Source: an uncultured Verrucomicrobiales bacterium
Lineage (GTDB): Bacteria > Verrucomicrobiota > Verrucomicrobiia > Verrucomicrobiales > Akkermansiaceae
Direction: 5' to 3'
Assembly: GCA_937952875.1 (NCBI GenBank)
Contig: CALFDI010000196.1
Coordinates: 1-7,571 of the forward strand
Length of the DNA stretch: 7,571 nucleotides
Position 1 is the first letter of the stretch, and each line of letters begins with the position of its first letter. The notes below the pieces were generated by a model, which saw only the letters and a list, made by a program, of their open reading frames with translations, had not been told where the DNA came from and ran no database searches. Shown here piece after piece: positions 6,201-7,571 of this stretch. A program made the translations under genes and the position numbers.

Positions 6201-7569
6201 CGATATGAGTCGCGATGAAGTCACCGATCTGAATTTCGAATGCTTCCCCTACTGTCAGGGCATTTGGCACAGCGGCGCGGAAGCTTGTCGTAGATATCGC
6301 AGACTGGAGGTCGACACTATCTGTGAATCGAGTGAGCGTGCCACTTGCTGCGAATGGATTTGAGCTCTCAAGCTCGAGTGAGCTACCTAAGTTTCTCGCA
6401 TCGATATCTAGGAAATCAGTCGCAGTCGAATTATTGATGAGATTGACGATGCTCGCAACGACTTCACCGAGAGTCTCTGGAGTGCCATCAGAATCTGTGC
6501 GGACAGTGTAACTGAGGACTGTAGAATCAACGGTGATCGTGAAGATATCACCAGCCTCGTAATCTGTCGCGAAGCTCACTTCGATATCACGTGAGACTGC
6601 GCTTGCATCTGCGACGGCTGTGATACTCACGGTTGGTGAGACCCCAGCACCTGTATTCGTAACAGATAGATCGATGTCAAAGGCTGGGCCTGTGATCGTG
6701 ACGACGTTTCCTGAAACGGATGCCTCATAGAGTCCACCAGAACCAACGATTGTATCGCGGAGATCCTGTGCCAGATCAGACGGAGTCAAATTATTAAAGC
6801 TCTCACGGCTTGTGCCAAGAGTCGCCTCAACGCGGACGAAGTGCTGTCCTTCGTTCAGATCATCCTGCAGACCAGAAATTGTGACGATCTGTGGCTTGTC
6901 ATGATTTGCCGTGGTGAATGTGAGCGATGTCTTATCGAGCGATGCTTGCCCACCGAGGTCGCTGAAGTCGATTGTCACGATCTCACCTGCAAGCGGCGCA
7001 CGAGTCAGAATGACACCGAACTTATCGTCTTGAGCATCGTTCTCGAAGACGAGCGTGCGGATATCCGCGTCGAGAGTCGATACGAGAGAATCAGGAGTCA
7101 GAGGCACGATGATCACATCAGCCACGTCATCGTCAAAGACCTCAACATTAACACTCAGTGACGCGAGGTTGTCATACGCTCCACCATCCTGAGAGCGCGC
7201 CCCTTGAGTCGCCTTATGCTGAATCTGGAAGTTGCGACGGCCTTCAGCGACATCGTCCTGAGCAGCCTTCACGTAGATTGTCTGTGGTCTGAACCAGTTA
7301 TCACGGTTAAAGAAGAGCGTCGCTCCATTTTCAGAGAACCCACTTGTGCTCGTCGTGCTGAGTTCGATTCCCTTCGCTCCCGCACGGCGATCGCTCGCAC
7401 TTGGGTCGATCTGAGTCGCGGCGATACGGACAGTCTCCTCTGGCGCACGAGTCAAGACGACTGTGTAGCTGGAGACCAGGAAGTCATCGAGGACGCCCGC
7501 AGCAGCAGGATCAATTCCCTCAAGCAGCGTGAGTGGGCCTTCATTCTGAATGATCAAGATACCTGCCTC
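1..7569 (-). CDS. Giant multidomain surface/secreted beta-rich protein, internal fragment (partial at both ends)
   Basis: The frame whose codons end at coordinates divisible by three has no stop across 2,523 codons; the other frames break repeatedly. The translation shows the composition of an exported extracellular beta protein: Asp, Thr, Ser, Ala and Gly rich, with no cysteine, four methionines (codons at 5041-5043, 2599-2601, 2419-2421, 1732-1734), about fourteen tryptophans and no membrane-length hydrophobic run. Domain order is Calx-beta-like, interrupted Calx-beta-like, PPC-like, PPC-like, interrupted PPC-like, AGQGQ linker, Calx-beta-like. Repeat modules of about 100 residues fill the interruptions. 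Such proteins usually act in adhesion, cell-cell contact or as fibres, but no ligand, catalytic or anchoring motif is visible, so that role is inference. Signal peptide and secretion signal must lie outside the window. Neighbouring genes and regulation cannot be seen. Coding status is very secure; function is not. Confidence 0.96.
262..429 (-). other. Calx-beta-like domain 3, N-terminal part
   Basis: About 56 residues. 'DEYTIRLSKAPAAPVVIDL' matches 'SSYTVVLTRAPEETVRI' of domain 1 and 'FGVILTRAPLAGEIVTIDF' of domain 2. It is followed by 'NPVVFFGEQNERQVRLATK' in the place of the 'LFF...NW..PQT..V' segment. The expected 'D-D-x-x-E-G' turn and final 'DDD' strand do not follow. The chain continues into module-like sequence up to the window edge. 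Confidence 0.48.
430..651 (-). other. Linker segment with 'AGQGQ..I..Y...W..PD.TS' motif
   Basis: About 74 residues between PPC-like domain 3 and the next Calx-beta-like domain. The sequence 'TDGAGQGQSGIIRFYDP', then 'WTTAPDNTSRFDIFEQ', has the spacing of a short motif (G-x-G-Q-x-R/G-x-I-x-x-Y ... W-x-x-x-P-D-x-T-S-x-F/Y-x-I). I recall it from phage structural proteins and giant bacterial surface proteins, but I cannot name the family. No cysteine or catalytic signature is visible. A structural role is likely. Confidence 0.4.
652..1083 (-). other. PPC-like domain 3, C-terminal part
   Basis: About 144 residues. 'GAVQVIVDIDGANRVNGSE' corresponds to 'GAVRGVFDLDNSFDFGDQ' of PPC-like domain 2. 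'TAAPTLRLFKETGLNTI' corresponds to 'SSRLVIFSPTGDIHEAG', and 'FHEYQLDEVGNYFIVVGS' to 'ISTTFTQPGTYTIEV'. There is no PPC entry strand immediately before it; the missing entry strand sits upstream of the repeat array at about 4503. It ends on 'GQFYEAIVSIPG', the counterpart of 'YDLHVSLEQ'. Confidence 0.55.
1084..1422 (-). repeat. Repeat module 13 (last unit of the long array)
   Basis: About 113 residues: 'SWTAGTTWSIILDGRTYSYV', helix-like 'TLGNVAAKLVEAVNTGLA', closing 'AGARITITKKSTIPVPVPSS'. This is one of the clearest units. The second strand 'Y-S-Y-V' matches module 3 ('Y-A-Y-V-V') and module 1 ('L-S-Y-T-V'). The array ends on a Pro-Val linker, after which PPC sequence resumes. Confidence 0.54.
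1423..1749 (-). repeat. Repeat module 12
   Basis: About 109 residues: 'NTIRTGDAWRVNIPGLADLK', helix-like 'FTTIGQLAASFAAELNSG', closing 'AVGNTIQLSRNATAPAT'. The lead-in 'MIDVDYTQRIELQPADGV' is longer than in other copies and supplies an extra strand. The G-D-x-W turn is canonical. Confidence 0.5.
1750..2016 (-). repeat. Repeat module 11
   Basis: About 89 residues: 'VHTNVTWTANVDGSEAGTYA', helix-like 'NTLNTVATDLAGDIDSLAG', closing 'GDSVLIVKRTAGAAVTAN'. The closing strand keeps V-x-x-V-K-R but loses the Phe typical of the family. It bridges the 6-10 subgroup and the more diverged modules 12 and 13. Confidence 0.5.
2017..2301 (-). repeat. Repeat module 10
   Basis: About 95 residues: 'NTVPAGVEWALEQRNTSGSG', helix-like 'SAASVQARLNALDDATIAG', closing 'AELYIIRSSATAFDARL'. 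It is nearly the twin of module 8 in its closing strand, including shared DNA words. The helix-like part is shorter and more polar than in modules 1-4. Confidence 0.52.
2302..2556 (-). repeat. Repeat module 9 (shortest full unit)
   Basis: About 85 residues: 'ASIANEVYTLTDGSGDTIV', helix-like 'NATDELADATEMNGYQV', closing 'GELLIVGSTATDFTVDL'. The G-E turn is replaced by N-E. It carries one of the four methionines of the fragment. Subgroup membership with modules 6-10 is clear from the closing strand. Confidence 0.5.
2557..2868 (-). repeat. Repeat module 8
   Basis: About 104 residues. It starts with 'SGPWRAAYRLTAGSGAF', in which the usual G-E-x-W turn is altered to G-P-W. The helix-like part is 'NRVSTLATQLSAVSGL' and the closing strand 'NKLIVVRSSNTAFDVQI'. 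The closing strand is the closest match to module 10 ('ELYIIRSSATAFDARL'), and the match extends to the DNA. Confidence 0.52.
2869..3135 (-). repeat. Repeat module 7
   Basis: About 89 residues: 'TAAAGEEYTLRLAAGGATIA', a 'VSDTLATQTAAAGYRL' helix-like part, then 'DQLIIVKLDGTDFNAEL'. It belongs to the module 6-10 subgroup. On the plus strand its closing segment reads 'aaagtctgtgccatctag', recognisably like the corresponding stretch in modules 8 and 10. Confidence 0.52.
3136..3426 (-). repeat. Repeat module 6
   Basis: About 97 residues: 'TVVAGEEWIVRAVDGSGNEL', then the helix-like 'TSATLATKLATSISSDA', then 'GATLTVLRLSGAAFALEF'. It is the first of a subgroup (modules 6-10) with the closing strand 'h-h-V-x-R/K-x-x-x-T/A-x/A-F-x-h-x-h' and a longer, Gly-rich hairpin loop. 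Ala and Thr dominate, and charged residues are few. Confidence 0.52.
3427..3747 (-). repeat. Repeat module 5
   Basis: About 107 residues. After an Ala-rich lead ('AAVTANAAASGNVAATP') comes the textbook form of the unit: 'VRTGETWVITVNNTDYSAVV', helix-like 'TPAALAAEFVSLPALSG', and closing 'VVGNTLKLTAAGSNTLSF'. The G-E-T-W turn and D-Y second strand are shared with modules 3 and 13. A tail, 'GGVDVIPSGEGSVP', leads into module 6. Confidence 0.52.
3748..4017 (-). repeat. Repeat module 4, with a calcium-loop-like insert
   Basis: About 90 residues: strand pair 'TPVTGERIEIDIDNNGIAD', helix-like part 'SLISIASNLASQLTSLTNF', closing strand 'GAVLTVSNTTNAFTLGY'. The turn between the first two strands, at 3925-3951, reads DIDNNGIAD. 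Its D-x-D-x-N-G-x-x-D spacing resembles calcium loops of EF-hand or dockerin type. No flanking helices are evident, so calcium binding here is only a suggestion. Confidence 0.5.
4018..4404 (-). repeat. Repeat module 3
   Basis: About 129 residues, the longest unit. The strand pair is 'VEIGDRWTLGLRHRDYAYVV', the helix-like part 'NLQEVAQKLIDLLPDRF', and the closing strand 'GETILKIADSAGFNLIG'. An extra tail, 'GGLVQIVENSGTVTTNTQ', bridges to module 4. It opens the long array inside PPC-like domain 3. It is more charged than the later copies, with several Arg and Asp residues. Confidence 0.5.
4405..4734 (-). other. PPC-like domain 3, leader and N-terminal part
   Basis: About 110 residues. A leader rich in Asp and Asn ('NDSGNNGITIDQNGNVSEV', 'RINFDASGDLDDSRFF') leads to 'YARILGDGDGSYDVFGFKI'. 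The latter matches the entry strand of PPC-like domain 2 ('ITIQGSGDGENDYYKFEV') nearly position by position. The following 'F-D-L-D' strand expected within about 20 residues is missing. The chain goes into repeat module 3 instead, and the rest of the PPC pattern appears at 1083. Confidence 0.55.
4735..5286 (-). other. PPC-like domain 2 (best conserved)
   Basis: About 184 residues including its leader 'NDIESAQNLDFGKWNT'. The core reads 'ITIQGSGDGENDYYKFEV', 'AVRGVFDLDNSFDFG', 'SSRLVIFSPTGDIHEAG', 'FFNDYISTTFTQPGTYTIEV' and 'GVTYDLHVSLEQ'. The 'G-S-G-D-G-x-x-D-Y-Y-x-F' entry, the 'F-D-L-D' strand, the 'L-x-h-F-x-x-x-G' strand and the 'F-x-x-P-G-T-Y-T-I-x-V' strand are the hallmark elements of PPC domains, in the expected order. 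It is the clearest domain call in the window and the template against which the split third copy is recognised. The role is probably structural or in adhesion. Confidence 0.68.
5287..5757 (-). other. PPC-like domain 1
   Basis: About 157 residues. It begins with a leader 'IPIAEQAGAHDTQATSQ' of the kind that precedes PPC domains. The core strands follow: 'ATVFGSGDKLADVYRIVI', 'QDAYLRLYDGSSV', 'SQTFRFIQAGTYFLTVVSDG' and 'AEYTLNLWLPG'. The pattern 'h-x-G-S-G-D...D-x-Y-x-h', 'h-x-L-Y-D', 'F-x-x-A-G-T-Y-x-h-x-V' is that of bacterial pre-peptidase C-terminal domains. These are small beta-sandwich accessory domains of secreted enzymes and giant surface proteins. The copy is uninterrupted. Its exact first strand is uncertain. 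Confidence 0.6.
5764..5865 (-). other. Calx-beta-like domain 2, C-terminal closing part
   Basis: Residues 569-602. 'EPEFFDSLDIELADDDSPQI' corresponds to the last strand of domain 1 ('YDNLASLSVNVEVFDDDVAD'): the same aromatic-Asp-x-Leu start, alternating hydrophobics and triple Asp. It is followed by an 'IIIDQGTGGVVVSEP' linker typical of the junction between such domains. This is the reason for treating the sequence between 6807 and 5866 as an insertion rather than as independent following domains. Confidence 0.5.
5866..6021 (-). repeat. Half module 2b: first strand pair only
   Basis: About 52 residues: 'FTVTFSGVVAHGDSYTLSIS' followed by 'GVQSVTYIAG'. This is the G-D-x-Y strand pair that opens every full unit. 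The helix and closing strand are missing, and the chain passes straight to the closing strand of the interrupted Calx-beta-like domain. Together with module 0, which has the opposite half, it makes this array look permuted in phase relative to the array at 4404-1084. It could also be a Calx-beta hairpin rather than a repeat remnant. Confidence 0.4.
6022..6315 (-). repeat. Repeat module 2
   Basis: About 98 residues, directly following module 1. The strand pair is 'LTVGEAFEIQIGDFIATHIV', the helix-like part 'TRTDVIASLVSTLTASN', and the closing strand 'SINLENTVGNTKTFTAS'. The G-E-x-F turn and the hydrophobic spacing match module 1. Sequence identity between neighbours is low, so the copies are old or fast-evolving. 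It ends on a basic 'TTRKSNGK' stretch, unusual in an otherwise acidic chain. Confidence 0.5.
6319..6609 (-). repeat. Repeat module 1
   Basis: A full unit of about 97 residues. The first strand pair is 'YEAGDIFTITVDSTVLSYTV', the helix-like part is 'TLGEVVASIVNLIN', and the closing strand is 'LGSSLELESSNPFAASG'. It has the complete plan of the family: acidic G-D turn, aromatic, alternating hydrophobics, aromatic second strand, amphipathic helix, then a strand ending near a Phe. It lies in the insertion inside Calx-beta-like domain 2. I do not recognise the unit as a named family. Confidence 0.5.
6610..6807 (-). repeat. Repeat module 0, lacking its own N-terminal strand pair
   Basis: About 66 residues. 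It has the helix-like part 'TPSDLAQDLRDTI' and the closing strands 'YEASVSGNVVTITGPAFDI', the second half of the repeat unit seen in copies 1-13. The first half ('G-x-x-W/Y' strand pair) is absent as a separate element. Its place is taken by the Calx-beta hairpin 'EGQHFVRVEA' just upstream. This could be a shared hairpin or a permuted array boundary. Membership in the repeat family rests on the A-x-x-L helix spacing and the 'G-x-x-h-x-I-x-x-x-A-F' ending. Confidence 0.45.
6808..7116 (-). other. Calx-beta-like domain 2, N-terminal part
   Basis: Residues 152-254. It follows directly on domain 1 and repeats its landmarks: 'FGVILTRAPLAGEIVTIDF' matches 'YTVVLTRAPEETVRI', 'ASLDKTSLTFTTANHDKPQ' matches the 'LFF...NW..PQ' segment, and 'ISGLQDDLNEGQHFVRVEA' matches 'VKAAQDDVAEGRRNFQIQH'. 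Domain 1 then closes within about 35 residues on a 'DDD' strand. Here the chain instead runs into repeat-module sequence, and the closing strand appears only some 310 residues later, at 5865. The match to domain 1 is clear by eye. The superfamily name is less certain than the internal homology. Confidence 0.55.
7117..7569 (-). other. Calx-beta-like domain 1 (uninterrupted copy)
   Basis: Residues 1-151 of the fragment. It opens with an 'EGPLTLLEGID' edge and a strand reading SYTVVLTRAPEETVRI. Then come a long loop, 'ATLFFNRDNWFRPQTIYV', the turn 'AAQDDVAEG', and a closing strand ending VEVFDDDVAD. The order 'Y-x-V-x-L-x-R-A-P', 'L-x-F-x-x-x-N-W-x-x-P-Q', 'D-D-x-x-E-G' and a terminal acidic 'DDD' is the pattern of Calx-beta-type sandwiches in giant bacterial surface proteins, where acidic turns often bind calcium. 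This copy has no repeat module inside it, so it serves as the reference for the two interrupted copies. The window may cut off its first strand. Assignment to the Calx-beta superfamily is by motif only; a related sandwich family is possible. Confidence 0.55.
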
Positions 7570-7571
7570 AT

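Noticed and set aside
6841..7161. Plus-strand open frame of 106 codons, containing several cysteines
   Set aside because: It is antisense to the first two Calx-beta-like domains. The Cys-rich, low-complexity translation has no recognisable motif and no credible upstream region, since the DNA before it is coding on the other strand.

Overview
The whole window lies inside one gene. On the minus strand a single reading frame runs without a stop from base 7569 to base 1: 2,523 codons, open at both ends. Neither the start, the stop, a promoter nor a terminator is present, so the full protein is larger than this roughly 260 kDa fragment. No RNA gene, insertion sequence, CRISPR array or second credible coding region was found.

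The product looks like a giant secreted or surface-displayed beta-rich protein of the adhesin or stalk type. In my translation it has no cysteine, only four methionines and no membrane-spanning segment, and it is rich in Asp, Thr, Ser, Ala and Gly. Reading from the N-terminal side (high coordinates) the order is: a Calx-beta-like sandwich (7569-7117); a second one (7116-5764) interrupted by a short repeat array; two PPC-like (bacterial pre-peptidase C-terminal type) domains (5757-5287 and 5286-4735); a third PPC-like domain whose two halves (4734-4405 and 1083-652) are separated by a long repeat array; a linker with an 'AGQGQ..I..Y' motif (651-430); and the start of a third Calx-beta-like domain (429-262), again leading into a repeat module at the window edge.

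The repeat is a diverged unit of about 85-125 residues, and I do not recognise it as a named family. Its plan is: a strand pair with 'G-E/D-x-W/Y-x-h-x-h' plus an often aromatic second strand, a short helix-like stretch of 'T-L-x-x-h-A-x-x-L' type, and a closing strand ending '...T-A-F-x-h-x-h'. About fourteen copies or part-copies are visible. The main new observation is that these units do not simply follow the host domains. They appear to sit inside loops of them, in three separate places, with the host domain resuming afterwards in two of the three.

GC content is close to 50%. Gln is mostly CAG, Lys mostly AAG and Pro mostly CCA, and the codon style is similar along the frame. Giant Calx-beta/PPC proteins are known from planctomycetes, verrucomicrobia, lentisphaerae, cyanobacteria and some marine proteobacteria. 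A bacterium of such a group is plausible, but the sequence does not let me name the phylum.
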